Of a stretch of 64,000 bases of DNA, positions 26,512 to 35,275 are shown one piece after another. Where the stretch lies: contig NZ_JABFAM010000013.1 in the NCBI RefSeq assembly GCF_013623775.1, positions 84,153 to 148,152 on the forward strand, read 5' to 3'. This DNA is from Rufibacter sp. XAAS-G3-1 (GTDB lineage Bacteria; Bacteroidota; Bacteroidia; Cytophagales; Hymenobacteraceae). Numbering within the stretch: the stretch's first letter is position 1; each line of letters opens with the position of its first letter. The notes under the pieces are model-generated. The model saw only the letters and a list, made by a program, of their open reading frames with translations, made no database searches and had not been told where the DNA came from. The position numbers were made by a program, and so were the translations under genes.

Positions 26512-26521
26512 CAAGGCAATA

Positions 26522-26553
26522 CGGGAGCCCTTTGCTGAGGCTCTCGTTTTTTT
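26522..26553 (+). terminator. Terminator on the ohr strand
   Basis: CGGGAGCC/GGCTCTCG stem, 9-nt loop and TTTTTTT, on the plus strand. Confidence 0.85.
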
Positions 26554-26658
26554 AGCTGATGCTGTGAGGCAAAGCATTGGATAAGTATGTATTTGACTCT
26601 TGTTACGCAGGAGCCTCGCCCTAGCTCCCACTTCAGCGATAGGGGGAACCCCGCTGCT

Positions 26659-26820
26659 GCGTTTTGGGGCTGTTTTGCGGAAAGCAGGCCTAAAACCTGT
26701 GCGGTCTTTAAGACCGCACAGGTTTTAGGATCACCTGGCGCGAGACTATAGTCTCGTGCCTAAGGATGAAGCGAGTCTTCAGACTCGCCGGGAACCACCA
26801 ACAGGATGGCGTAACAGCAG
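26659..26820 (+). repeat. Composite A-H-G repeat module, copy 3
   Basis: Family A 26659-26696 (GCGTTTTGGGGCTG ... GGCCTAAAAC), the H hairpin 26697-26724 (CTGTGCGGTCTT/AAGACCGCACAG) with GTTTTAG, family G 26735-26800 (CTGGCGCGAGAC ... GATGAAGCGAGTC ... CTCGCCGGGAACCACC), and the tail AACAGGATGGCGTAACA. The H hairpin differs in sequence from copy 5 (GTGCGG versus GTGAGG) but keeps pairing, i.e. compensatory change. Confidence 0.78.
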
Positions 26821-26867
26821 GTACGAAGTAGCGGGACAAATGAAGCTATCATTTTGTCACCCTTAAA

Positions 26868-26934
26868 GGATCTTGTGAGCGAGCTAGAAAAGCATTTAGT
26901 AAGCGCTACTGCCGTTCGCCACCGAGATCCTCCC
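26868..26934. repeat. Family-F element, uninterrupted copy
   Basis: GGATCTTGTGAGCGAGCTAG ... GCCGTTCGCCACCGAGATCC. About 63 bp shared with the split copy at 20609-20744, which is in the opposite orientation. Ends GGATCT/AGATCC are inverted repeats. Confidence 0.7.
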
Positions 26935-27103
26935 AGGAAAAAGAGGAGAGGGAAGAGCTAGTTACTCCTGTCCAGTGGCTTACCTGCTCTCATTGGTTTT
27001 CTGGGGCAAGCGGACGCTTGCCCCAGGATTGTACCTAACCAGTGGTGGAAGATACTGTAGGTGATGGGGTAGTCCAGGATAAGCTGTAGCAGAGGGTAGG
27101 GCG

Positions 27104-27137
27104 AAAAAAAGCATCCGGGGAAATTACCCTGGATGCT
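27104..27137 (-). terminator. Terminator of the 27194-28006 esterase
   Basis: AGCATCC/GGATGCT stem with inner AGGG/CCCC pairing and TTTTTTT on the minus strand, 57 nt after the stop. Confidence 0.82.
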
Positions 27138-27193
27138 CTCTTTATAAGAAATCTGTTCTGCACAGCCCACTGGTTTTAAAGGGCGGGTGCTGG

Positions 27194-28006
27194 TTATCGG
27201 CCGAAGGCCCAGAGTAGGAAATCTGGCATCATTCTGCCCCAGGTAGACACGTCATGCCGACCGCCAATGAGTTCTACGTACTTCACGTCTTCACTTTTTT
27301 GGTAGCCTTTTTTGTACAGCTCCAACATTAGGCTGGTGGTGTCATCAATAGAGTCAATGATGCCGTTCTGGTTGCGGTCAGATTTTTCGTCCTGGGTGCC
27401 GGCTTCAAACCAGAATTTCAGGTTGGGTTTCTCTGGAGTGGAACTCACCAGTTTATGGGTGATGCGGTGTTTGTCTGGGAATTCTTTTTTGGCTTCTTTT
27501 TTCCGCCACCAGAACGCCCCAGAAAAGGCACCTACCTTAGAGAAAACGTCTGCATGGCGCCAGGCGATGTCAAAGGCAGAAACAGCCCCCAATGAGAAGC
27601 CAATAATAGCGGTGCTGGCGAACTCCTGAAGGCTGGTTTTCTCGTAAATGGCGGGCAAAAGCTCCTGTACCACAAACTGCCGGTAGTTTTCGGCCTCAGC
27701 GCCTCTCCCTTTGTAATCTGATACGCCAGAAATCCCGAATTCCTTGGTGCGCTCTCCCGCTTTTATGCCAACGGTTAAGATGGGGGTGATCTGTTTCTTT
27801 TTATAGAGAGGCTGCAGAATCTGGTCGTACTGCATGGTGGCAAGATCTTGTCCGTCATTGACCAGAAGCAAATGCAGAGGCTCTACCACGCCGTCCATGT
27901 CGGGTACGTACAGCGTGCATTCCACGTCCCGGTTCAAAAATTCTGATGTTACCGTCAACTCCTCTACCCTGATACTCACATCAGACACTATATATTCTAA
28001 AAACAT
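27194..28006 (-). CDS. Putative esterase (alpha/beta hydrolase, PF00756-like)
   Basis: 270 aa, no signal peptide. An oxyanion region VNDGQDL and nucleophile S138 in IIGFSLGAVSA. The catalytic histidine is probably H251 in GGRHDVSTWGRM. It belongs to the esterase-D/enterochelin-esterase-like group acting on ester or thioester bonds of small molecules or peptides. Residues 210-221 (DRNQNGIIDSID) match a calcium-binding EF-hand/dockerin-type loop, an odd insertion just after the acid-residue strand. It is divergent from the amidoligase operon and shares its 150-bp upstream region, so a link to that pathway is likely. Confidence 0.85.
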   Translation of the reverse strand: MFLEYIVSDVSIRVEELTVTSEFLNRDVECTLYVPDMDGVVEPLHLLLVNDGQDLATMQYDQILQPLYKKKQITPILTVGIKAGERTKEFGISGVSDYKGRGAEAENYRQFVVQELLPAIYEKTSLQEFASTAIIGFSLGAVSAFDIAWRHADVFSKVGAFSGAFWWRKKEAKKEFPDKHRITHKLVSSTPEKPNLKFWFEAGTQDEKSDRNQNGIIDSIDDTTSLMLELYKKGYQKSEDVKYVELIGGRHDVSTWGRMMPDFLLWAFGR

Positions 28007-28156
28007 TATATTAAAAAAGTATTTGTTACAAACTAAAATAAGGGCACTTGCGATAAATACTTTCCAAATCTCGGAATATTTTTAACAACAGTACCCTTTT
28101 TGGAATATCCTATTGGAAACTTACAACGTAACCATACAGAATTAATACTGAGGCCC

Positions 28157-28861
28157 ATGATAGAACAGTATCACAAATGGTATTCGCAGCAATTAAGCCA
28201 GGACATGGAAATGCTCGTCTTCGGTGACAGAGGCTATCCGGTTATTCTCTTCCCCACGTCCATGGGCCGGTATCATGAAAACAAAGACTTCAAGCTCATT
28301 GAGTCGGCCGCCTGGTTTGTCAATGAAGGGCTGGTGAAAATCTATTGCATTGACTCCGTTGACAAGCAAAGCTGGTACAACAAAGGAATACACCCTGCAG
28401 ACCGGGTCAGAACCCACATGGCCTATGATCAAATGTTGTACCAAGAACTGGCGCCCTGGGCCATGCATGAGACGGAAAAGTCCAAGGTATGTGTGGCGGG
28501 CTGTAGTTTTGGCGGCTACCATGCGGCCAACTTCGCCTTCAAACACCCAGACCGGGTAAGTCATTTATATAGCATGAGCGGCGCCTTTGACATACGGGGG
28601 CAACTGGACGGGTTCTTCAATGATGACGCTTACTATAACAACCCCATAGATTTTGTGCGCCATGCCACAGACCCCGCTTTATGGCAATTGAAGATTATTC
28701 TGGGCACTTCTGACCAGGATATCTGCAAAGAATCTAATCTAGTACTCTCCGCAATATTGAACGGAAAAGGCATTTCCCATTGGCTTGACGTCCGGCCCAA
28801 CGCAGTCCATGACTGGTCTGTCTGGCGCGAGATGTTTCCGCATTACTTATCCCAGATCTAA
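28157..28861 (+). CDS. Esterase-like alpha/beta hydrolase, first gene of the amidoligase operon
   Basis: 234 aa from ATG at 28157. A frame 19 codons longer exists but its leader is unrelated to the fold. Nucleophile S117 in VAGCSFGGYHAAN, catalytic His probably H218 in NAVHDWSVW, acid in GTSDQDIC. It resembles the short cytoplasmic esterase-family proteins that Bacteroidota carry beside ATP-grasp genes. It precedes an ATP-grasp gene by 17 nt in the same operon. It may hydrolyse or transfer an ester of the pathway product; the substrate is unknown. Confidence 0.85.
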   Translation: MIEQYHKWYSQQLSQDMEMLVFGDRGYPVILFPTSMGRYHENKDFKLIESAAWFVNEGLVKIYCIDSVDKQSWYNKGIHPADRVRTHMAYDQMLYQELAPWAMHETEKSKVCVAGCSFGGYHAANFAFKHPDRVSHLYSMSGAFDIRGQLDGFFNDDAYYNNPIDFVRHATDPALWQLKIILGTSDQDICKESNLVLSAILNGKGISHWLDVRPNAVHDWSVWREMFPHYLSQI

Positions 28862-28878
28862 CGCAAACTCTAAGCACT

Positions 28879-29922
28879 ATGAAAAAAATAGGAATCTTAT
28901 TCGGGCAGGAAAAAACTTTTCCGCAAGCCTTTGTTGACCGCATCAACCAAAAGGGAGGAGGAGACATTACGGCAGAATTCGTGCACATTGACAAGGTGAT
29001 CCAGTCAGAAGGGCCTGGGTATGATGTGATTGTAGACCGTATCTCACAGAGTGTGCCTTTTTACCGGGCCATGCTCAAGAACGCCGCCATGGCGGGTACG
29101 GCTGTTATCAACAACCCTTTCTGGTGGAGCGCAGATGAGAAGTTCTTCAACAACTCCCTGGCCGTTAGATTGGGTGTTCCGGTGCCTAAAACCGTTTTGC
29201 TGCCTTCCTGCCAAATGCCAGATGACACCACCGGCGACTCTTTCCGGAACCTGAGTTTCCCACTGGACTGGGACGGCATCTTCAATTACGTGGGCTTCCC
29301 GGCATACATGAAACCGTTTGACGGTGGTGGCTGGCGTGATGTCTATAAACTACATGACGCCCAGGATTTCTTTGATAAGTATAACCAGACCGGCCAATTG
29401 GTCATGATGTTGCAGGAAGAAATCATTTTCGATGATTATTTCCGGTGCTACTGCATTGGCGGCGAACACGTGCGCATCATGCAATATGAGCCCCGCAACC
29501 CGCACCATCTGCGTTATGAGCACGGCAAAGCCCCGGCTTCCAAAGAAATTCTAGATCAGGTACGGGACTACGTTATCAAACTGAACCAGTACCTGGGGTA
29601 TGACTTCAATACGGTGGAGTTTGCCATCAGAGACGGCGTTCCGTATGCCATTGATTTCTGCAACCCGGCGCCAGACGCAGAATTGACCAGCGTAGGCGAA
29701 GAGAACTTTGAGTGGGTGGTGGAGACCGCGGCCAACTATGCCATTGAACGCGCCAAAAACCATCGGCCAGAGGCAGACAATCTTACCTGGGGCAAGTTTG
29801 TGTCTACGGGCGCAGCCAAGGCCTCTTTATTGGGTGGCCAGGCAGGAGCGGCAACGCCTATGGCCACTGAAGAGGCATCTGCCAAGCCAGCCAGAAAACC
29901 AAGAGCGAAAAAGCTAAGCTAG
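28879..29922 (+). CDS. ATP-grasp ligase (RimK/glutathione-synthetase-like)
   Basis: 347 aa. Residues 1-110 are the pre-ATP-grasp domain (MKKIGILFGQEKTFPQAF ... NNPFWWSADEKFF). The ATP-grasp core shows FPAYMKPFDGGGWRDV (ATP-binding lysine and glycine loop), MLQEEIIFDDYFRCYCIGG, and the metal-binding end EFAIRDGVPYAIDFCNPAPD. Such enzymes activate a carboxylate as acyl phosphate and join it to an amine. The C-terminal 35 residues are an Ala/Lys/Arg-rich tail (KPARKPRAKKLS) outside the fold. It is followed 25 nt later by a YbdK-type ligase. The substrate is not predictable. Confidence 0.88.
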   Translation: MKKIGILFGQEKTFPQAFVDRINQKGGGDITAEFVHIDKVIQSEGPGYDVIVDRISQSVPFYRAMLKNAAMAGTAVINNPFWWSADEKFFNNSLAVRLGVPVPKTVLLPSCQMPDDTTGDSFRNLSFPLDWDGIFNYVGFPAYMKPFDGGGWRDVYKLHDAQDFFDKYNQTGQLVMMLQEEIIFDDYFRCYCIGGEHVRIMQYEPRNPHHLRYEHGKAPASKEILDQVRDYVIKLNQYLGYDFNTVEFAIRDGVPYAIDFCNPAPDAELTSVGEENFEWVVETAANYAIERAKNHRPEADNLTWGKFVSTGAAKASLLGGQAGAATPMATEEASAKPARKPRAKKLS

Positions 29923-29947
29923 GTTCTATCTATAAATCTCGTGCACT

Positions 29948-31051
29948 ATGAATGAATTCACATTGGGAGTAGAAGAGGAGTTCATGGTGGTAGACCCTGT
30001 AACCAGGGAACTTACCTCTCATGATCAGAAGATTGTTGATGCTGCTCAAAAAATACACGAAGATCAGGTGAAAGCAGAGATGCACCAGGCGGTAGTGGAA
30101 GTGGGCACAAACATTTGCCGGAACACAGATGAGGCTCGGGCCGAGGTAACCAAACTGCGGAAAACCGTAGCTACCCTGGCCGGAGAATTGGGGTTGCGTA
30201 TTGGCGCGGCCGGTACGCACCCTTTCTCGCATTGGCAACATCAGTTAATCACCGACCACCCGCGCTACTTTGACATTGTCAATGAACTGCAGGAAGCAGC
30301 CCGCTCTAACCTTATTTTCGGGTTGCACGTGCACGTGGGGTTTCAAAGCAGAGAGATGGCCATGCACATTGCCAATGGCGTTCGGTACTTTTTGCCGCAC
30401 GTGTACGCCTTGTCCACCAATTCGCCGTTCTGGGAAGGAAGAAACACTGGTTATAAATCTTTTAGGACAAAAGTATTTGATAAATTTCCAAGAACCGGCA
30501 TTCCAGATTACTTCAATAGCATAGAGGAATATGACAGCTATATCAAACTGCTGGTGAAAACCAACTGCATTGACAACGCCAAGAAGATCTGGTGGGACGT
30601 GCGTGTACATCCCTTCTTTGATACCATAGAGTTCCGGATCTGCGACTGCCCTATGCTGGTGAATGAGACCATGGCGTTTACGGCCATTTTTCAGGCAATC
30701 TGCGCCAAACTGTACAAACTGAGAATGCAGAACCTCAAGTTTATCACCTACAGCCGGGCGCTCATCAATGAAAACAAGTGGCGTGCCGCCCGTTATGGCA
30801 TTGACGGTAAGATGATTGACTTCGGCCGAGAAGCGGAAGTGAATACCCGTTCCCTGGTGCTGGAATTGCTGGACTTTATTGACGATGTGGTAGATGAATT
30901 AGGGAGCCGCGATGAAATCAACTACGTGCACCAGATTCTGGAACACGGCACCGGCGCCGACAGGCAATTGGAAGTATATAACAGAAACCAAAGTTTCTCA
31001 GATGTAGTAGATTACATTACGTCGCAAACTTTACAAGGCGTTGACGTATAA
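29948..31051 (+). CDS. Carboxylate-amine ligase, YbdK/GCS2 family
   Basis: 367 aa, normal length for GCS2-type ligases. FTLGVEEEFMVVDP is the metal- and ATP-binding start. KAEMHQAVVEVGTNIC, GAAGTHPFSHW, LIFGLHVHVGFQ and the end WWDVRVHPFFDTIEFRICD complete the family pattern. The Escherichia coli member has weak glutamate-cysteine ligase activity, but the true role of most members is unknown. Placed between an ATP-grasp and a glutamine amidotransferase gene, it probably makes an amide bond in the same product. Confidence 0.9.
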   Translation: MNEFTLGVEEEFMVVDPVTRELTSHDQKIVDAAQKIHEDQVKAEMHQAVVEVGTNICRNTDEARAEVTKLRKTVATLAGELGLRIGAAGTHPFSHWQHQLITDHPRYFDIVNELQEAARSNLIFGLHVHVGFQSREMAMHIANGVRYFLPHVYALSTNSPFWEGRNTGYKSFRTKVFDKFPRTGIPDYFNSIEEYDSYIKLLVKTNCIDNAKKIWWDVRVHPFFDTIEFRICDCPMLVNETMAFTAIFQAICAKLYKLRMQNLKFITYSRALINENKWRAARYGIDGKMIDFGREAEVNTRSLVLELLDFIDDVVDELGSRDEINYVHQILEHGTGADRQLEVYNRNQSFSDVVDYITSQTLQGVDV

Positions 31052-31094
31052 GGGCTCAGAAAGCAATATCTGCTGACAAGCTCTGTTATTGTAC

Positions 31095-31125
31095 TTTCAA
31101 ATGAAAAGTGCAATTCGTATCTTTG
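31095..31125 (+). promoter_or_regulatory. Internal promoter of the amidoligase operon
   Basis: TTTC, 19 nt, TATCTTTG (31118-31125). The -7 element is perfect (TAnnTTTG). Transcription would start about 20 nt before ATG 31149, which also argues against the longer in-frame start at 31089. Confidence 0.6.
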
Positions 31126-31148
31126 GGTTTTACGTTTACTCCACCACA

Positions 31149-31976
31149 ATGTCTATAAAAGTTGCGATCCTTGACATGTATGATGGTCATCCCAACCAGG
31201 GAATGAAATGCATCAAGGACATATTAAAGAAATTCAGAAAGAATCATTTCGTTGATTTAACCTATGACGCCTTTGATGTAAGAGGTAAAAGCGAACTGCC
31301 AGACACCAGTTACGATATCTACATCTCTACCGGTGGCCCTGGAAGCCCTACTGAAAGCGAAGGCTCTGAATGGGAAAACAACTATTTCGCCTTCATAGAT
31401 CAACTGGAAGCCATCAACAATGATCCCAGCCGGTCAGATAAAAAACACGGTTTCTTTATTTGCCATTCTTTTCAGTTGATGTGCAGAAAGTACCAGTTAG
31501 GGAAAGTAGTCAAAAGAAGATCTACCTCTTACGGCATTTTCCCCATCTACAAAACCGAGTATTGGGATCAGGAAGACATCTTCAGCGGGTCAGATGAGAC
31601 CTTTTACGCCGTAGATTCCCGTGACTGGCAGGTGATTGAAGCAGATGAGGAACAGTTCAAAAAAATAGGTGCTAAACTGCTGGCCATTGAGAAAGAGCGT
31701 AACCATGTGAATCTGGAGCGGTGCATGATGGCCATCCGGTTTAATGAGTATTTCCTTGGTACCCAGTTCCACCCCGAGGCAGACCCCATTGGCTTGAGAA
31801 CCTTCCTGTTGGAAGAAGAGAACAAGCAACGGATCATCAATGCCCACGGCGAGAAGAAGTACAATGATATGATTGAGTTACTGGAGAACCCGGTAGAGTT
31901 GGAGCTAACCCGAAAAGAAGTTATCCCCACGTTTCTCCAGAATGCCATTAAAAGTATGCAGACCCAGGAGGTATGA
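31149..31976 (+). CDS. Class I glutamine amidotransferase (GMP-synthase-like)
   Basis: 275 aa. The complete triad is visible: C105 (FFICHSFQLM), H208 and E210 (GTQFHPEAD). The oxyanion strand is STGGPGSP (about 60-67). The enzyme would release ammonia from glutamine, or cleave a gamma-glutamyl amide. About 55 residues follow the domain (MIELLENPVELELTRKEVIP). ATG 31149 is chosen because a promoter lies just upstream and the fold begins at MSIKVAILDM. It overlaps the next gene by 4 nt (ATGA), implying translational coupling. Confidence 0.9.
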   Translation: MSIKVAILDMYDGHPNQGMKCIKDILKKFRKNHFVDLTYDAFDVRGKSELPDTSYDIYISTGGPGSPTESEGSEWENNYFAFIDQLEAINNDPSRSDKKHGFFICHSFQLMCRKYQLGKVVKRRSTSYGIFPIYKTEYWDQEDIFSGSDETFYAVDSRDWQVIEADEEQFKKIGAKLLAIEKERNHVNLERCMMAIRFNEYFLGTQFHPEADPIGLRTFLLEEENKQRIINAHGEKKYNDMIELLENPVELELTRKEVIPTFLQNAIKSMQTQEV

Positions 31977-33160
31977 TCAAGGAAATCAGGGAGAAGTTTA
32001 ATGCCGCCTTTACGCAGGAAGCGTACCAGAATCTGTTGGCGGAACTAGATAGGCAACTGGGTATCCCACTAGGGTTCAGAGTGGCCGAAACTCCTGTTTT
32101 CATTGACCAGGCTTTCAAGCAGAAGCTGATGGCAGCCGGTGATGATCTGGTCAATACTATCCTCAGAAAGGACTTCAAGCAGATTACAGAAAAATCTATC
32201 CCGCAAGAATGGAAGACCGCCCATGAAAATGAGCGGCCTCACTTTCTTACCTTTGATTTTGCCGTCTGCCGTGATGCCAATGGGGAATTAACTCCCAAGC
32301 TAATCGAACTGCAAGGCTTTCCGTCTTTGTATGGTTTTCAGGCCGAATTGGCGAAACAATACCAAAACCATTTCCCGGTCATTGCTAACTTAACGCCTTA
32401 TTTCCAACAGCAGGGAGAACAGCAGTACCTAGATCTGCTCCGCCAAACCGTGGTGGGGCCGCACCAACCCCAAGAGGTAATCTTGCTTGATATTCAGGCA
32501 AAAGAGCAGAAAACAGCCGTTGACTTCTTTGTCACAGCCCGTTTTCTGGGGATTGAGATTGTGGCCCTAGAAGACCTCAAACAAGTAGAGAACCGGTTTT
32601 TCTACACCAAAGACGGCGTGGAGTACCCTGTCAAGAAGATCTACAACCGCTTAATTTTTGACGAGGTAGAAAACAGGGAGGAGGCCTTCAAGAACGTTCC
32701 AGACCTGTTGACTACTGATCAGATTGAATGGGTAGGGCACCCCAACTGGTTTTACCGCATCAGCAAGTACACCATGCCTTTTCTGGAGAGTGAGTTCGTC
32801 CCGCACACCACTTTTCTGTCTGAGGTGAAAACCTTGCCCACCAATCTCTCTGACTACGTTCTGAAACCGCTTTTCTCTTTTGCGGGCCAAGGCGTGATCA
32901 TAGATGTTTCTGAATCTGACCTCCATTCTGTAAAAGACCCCGAAAACTGGGTGCTACAGGAAAAAGTCGCCTATGAACCCGTGATCCAAGCCCCAGACGG
33001 TTTGGTGAAATGCGAGATCAGGTTGATGTACCTGTGGCCTGACGGCGATGAAAAACCCACGCTAGCCATTAACTTAGCCAGGCTAAGCCGCGGCAAGATG
33101 ATTGGCGTTCGCTACAACAGCAATTTTGACTGGGTGGGTGGAACCGTTTGTCTTTTCTAG
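31973..33160 (+). CDS. ATP-grasp-like protein, last gene of the amidoligase operon
   Basis: 395 aa. It looks like a circularly permuted or divergent ATP-grasp of the glutathionylspermidine-synthase type. PHFLTFDFAVCRDANGELTPKLIELQGFPSLYGFQ carries acidic metal-binding candidates. YVLKPLFSFAGQGVIIDV gives a nucleotide-binding lysine and Gly loop. VQEK-like WVLQEKVAYEPV and KCEIRLMYLWPDG follow. It starts inside the amidotransferase stop (4-nt overlap), so the two proteins are probably made together and may act together. The family is uncharacterised; ligase function is inferred. Confidence 0.78.
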   Translation: MIKEIREKFNAAFTQEAYQNLLAELDRQLGIPLGFRVAETPVFIDQAFKQKLMAAGDDLVNTILRKDFKQITEKSIPQEWKTAHENERPHFLTFDFAVCRDANGELTPKLIELQGFPSLYGFQAELAKQYQNHFPVIANLTPYFQQQGEQQYLDLLRQTVVGPHQPQEVILLDIQAKEQKTAVDFFVTARFLGIEIVALEDLKQVENRFFYTKDGVEYPVKKIYNRLIFDEVENREEAFKNVPDLLTTDQIEWVGHPNWFYRISKYTMPFLESEFVPHTTFLSEVKTLPTNLSDYVLKPLFSFAGQGVIIDVSESDLHSVKDPENWVLQEKVAYEPVIQAPDGLVKCEIRLMYLWPDGDEKPTLAINLARLSRGKMIGVRYNSNFDWVGGTVCLF

Positions 33161-33217
33161 TGCCAATATCTCTATTCCTTTCTGCGCTGTAGCTGGCTTC
33201 TTAGAGCGGTTGGCAGA

Positions 33218-33479
33218 TGCATGCCTTACGCTGTTGCCTTGGCTTGTCTGCTTTTGTGTGGGACTAGTAGGTGCATGCCGTTTGCTGTTCCCTTGGCTTG
33301 TCCGCTTTTCTCGTGGGTGCACGTGCTGTATTGTTTCATCTGCTCCGGTAAGCGCTCACGGCCGCGGGGCCGCGTCTTCCCCTCTCGCGCTGCCCTTTCG
33401 GCCTGTGACGCCTTTTTCGCTTAGTTTTGCCAATCTAGGGCCAAAAGCGAGGCGCGCTCGGGGAAGACTGGAACTGGGG
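33218..33479 (+). repeat. Family-D element, copy 2 (fullest)
   Basis: Begins with two tandem versions of a segment of about 55 bp (GCTGTTGCCTTGGCTTGTC and GCTGTTCCCTTGGCTTGTC), then GTGGGTGCACGTGCTG, GCGCTCACGGCCGCGGGGCC, GTCTTCCCCTCTCGCGCTG, CCTTTCGGCCTGTGACG and AAAAGCGAGGCGCGCTCGGG-GAAGAC. The GTCTTCCCC and GGGGAAGAC blocks can pair across about 95 nt. Confidence 0.75.
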
Positions 33480-33527
33480 AAAGTAATGGAAGAGTAGTAG
33501 TTGGTGGTTAGTATACCCAATCCCACT

Positions 33528-33645
33528 CTTCCGGAGTTCCACTCCGGAAGCAACCTGCCGGGGAGTTCCACTCCCTTTCTTTTGCCGTGGCTCCCGGCGG
33601 AGTGGAACTCCGCCGCAGACAGGTTCGGGAGTAGAACTCCCGAAC
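33528..33645 (-). repeat. Family-C triple-hairpin repeat, copy 2
   Basis: Reverse orientation of 8948-9066: CTTCCGGAGTTCC/ACTCCGGAAG, GCCGGGGAGTTCC ... GGAACTCCGCC, and GTTCGGGAGT/ACTCCCGAAC. It lies 48 nt after family D; the same D-C relation recurs at 45 kb. Confidence 0.78.
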
Positions 33646-33705
33646 AGCAAGGGATATTTTATGTGATTGGCTATCACTGGTTGTATTGCCCTCTTCTCCT
33701 TAAAA

Positions 33706-33744
33706 TGCGTATTCCCCTCCTCGGAGGGGCAGGGGTGGGTTCTG
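33706..33744 (+). repeat. Family-E hairpin, copy 2
   Basis: GCGTATTCCCCTCC, TCGGAGGGG, CAGGGGTGGGTTCTG. Completes the D-C-E order. Confidence 0.65.
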
Positions 33745-33809
33745 TTTCTCTTCGCAATACCGCGACCTTGTAGCATCTTTAGACCTGCGAGCGTCTCCGC
33801 CAGTGCCAA

Positions 33810-33845
33810 TTCTGGCCCGTTTTCCGCAAAACAGCCTCATAACGC
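33810..33845. repeat. Family-A palindrome (worn)
   Basis: TTCTGGCCCGTTTTCCGC with AAAACAGCCTCATAACGC. Confidence 0.55.
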
Positions 33846-33980
33846 ATCATTGAGGCTGCGGACGAGACTTCTGTGTAAGGTCAGTTATAAGTCAAGGGAG
33901 TAGATTTGCGCCATAGGTGCTAGGGTGTAAAGTTTGTAGAGCAGGAGTTGTTTTTGATGCGTTTTCAAGAAATCAGCTTC

Positions 33981-34026
33981 AAAACGAAGCAGCCTCACCG
34001 GGTGGGTGAGGCTGCTTCGTTTACGT
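33981..34026 (-). terminator. Terminator of sucC
   Basis: CGAAGCAGCCTCACC pairs with GGGTGAGGCTGCTTCG, 20 nt after the minus-strand stop, with A/T-rich flanks on both sides (AAAAC ... GTTT), so it may work in both directions. Confidence 0.88.
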
Positions 34027-34040
34027 TTAATGAAGTAAGA

Positions 34041-35237
34041 TTACGCAGTCGCTAAAACTTCTTTTACTTTCTGGGCAGCATCTTTCAGAAGAACGGCAGA
34101 GAATACTTTCAGGCCAGACTCGTCAATGATACGGGCACCTTCCTCGGCGTTGGTGCCTTGTAGGCGCACAATAATCGGAACTTTAATGTCTCCAATGTTT
34201 TTGTAGGCTTCCACTACCCCGTTGGCCACACGGTCGCAACGCACGATACCCCCGAAGATGTTGATCAGGATGGCTTTCACGTTAGGGTCTTGCAGGATCA
34301 GACGGAAACCGGCTTCCACGGTTTGGGCGTTGGCCCCGCCTCCTACGTCCAGGAAGTTAGCGGGCTCGCCGCCCGAAAGCTTGATGATGTCCATGGTGGC
34401 CATGGCCAGACCGGCACCGTTCACCATACAGCCCACGTTGCCGTCCAGCTTCACATAGTTCAGGTTGCTTTTGCTGGCTTCCACTTCCAACGGGTCTTCC
34501 TCGGCGGTGTCGCGCAGGTCAGCCAGGTCTTTGTGACGGAACAGGGCGTTGTCGTCCAGATCTACTTTGCCGTCAACGGCCAGAATTTTATTGTCTGAGG
34601 TCTTCAACACGGGGTTGATCTCAAACATGGAAGCGTCAGTATCCAGGTACGCCTTGTACAGGTTGGTCAGGAACTTGGTGAACTCTTTGAACGCCTCGCC
34701 CTGTAACCCGAAGGCAAAGGCAATCTTGTTGGCTTGGAACGGACGAAGGCCAACCGCGGGGTCAATCCACTCCTTGAAGATTTTCTCCGGCGTGTGCTCG
34801 GCTACTTCTTCAATGTCCATGCCGCCCTCGGTAGAGGCCATGATCACGTTCTGACCTTTGGCACGATCCAATAAGATAGAGACGTAATATTCTTTGGGCT
34901 CAGAGTCGCCGGGATAATAGACATCCTGCGCCACCAATACCTTGTTTACTTTCTTTCCTTCCGGGCCGGTTTGGTGCGTGATGAGTTGCATGCCAATGAT
35001 CTGGCCGGCAATCTCTTTCACCTGCTCCAGGTTTTTGGCCAATTTCACCCCGCCGCCTTTCCCACGGCCGCCCGCATGAATCTGGGCTTTGATAACGTGC
35101 CAGCCAGTGCCGGTTTCCTCGGTTAAACGCTTCGCCGCCGCTACCGCCTCTTCAGGGGTTTCAGCCACAATGCCTTCCTGAATTCTAACGCCGTAGCGTT
35201 TCAGAATGTCTTTCGCCTGGTACTCGTGTATATTCAT
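34041..35237 (-). CDS. sucC: Succinyl-CoA synthetase (ADP-forming) beta subunit
   Basis: 398 aa. With SucD it forms succinate and ATP from succinyl-CoA in the TCA cycle. The start [17 protein letters not shown] is the classic ATP-grasp N-terminus of this subunit. [23 protein letters not shown] carries the nucleotide-binding loop. FEINPVL and the CoA-ligase domain with [24 protein letters not shown] and [10 protein letters not shown] are all present. Length is normal. sucD is not adjacent, as often in Bacteroidota. A 62-nt hairpin sits 38 nt upstream of the start. Confidence 0.97.
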   Translation of the reverse strand: MNIHEYQAKDILKRYGVRIQEGIVAETPEEAVAAAKRLTEETGTGWHVIKAQIHAGGRGKGGGVKLAKNLEQVKEIAGQIIGMQLITHQTGPEGKKVNKVLVAQDVYYPGDSEPKEYYVSILLDRAKGQNVIMASTEGGMDIEEVAEHTPEKIFKEWIDPAVGLRPFQANKIAFAFGLQGEAFKEFTKFLTNLYKAYLDTDASMFEINPVLKTSDNKILAVDGKVDLDDNALFRHKDLADLRDTAEEDPLEVEASKSNLNYVKLDGNVGCMVNGAGLAMATMDIIKLSGGEPANFLDVGGGANAQTVEAGFRLILQDPNVKAILINIFGGIVRCDRVANGVVEAYKNIGDIKVPIIVRLQGTNAEEGARIIDESGLKVFSAVLLKDAAQKVKEVLATA

Positions 35238-35275
35238 GAGGTTAGGTTGATGTTTTTAGGTGCACGAAAGTAAGA

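Larger units (their letters stand above)
33161..33980. other. Repeat-filled gap D-C-E-A, no gene
   Basis: Between the operon and sucC lie family D (33218-33479), family C in reverse (33528-33645), family E (33706-33744) and family A (33810-33845). Frames of 70-130 codons across it are repeat artefacts on both strands. Confidence 0.65.

Noticed and set aside
26279..26631. Frames of 60-101 codons after ohr
   Set aside because: They run through a hairpin, an inverted repeat and a terminator and have no domain.
33083..33903. Frames up to 131 codons between the amidoligase operon and sucC
   Set aside because: Repeat artefacts over D, C and E; the same frames are not kept in the other copies of these repeats.
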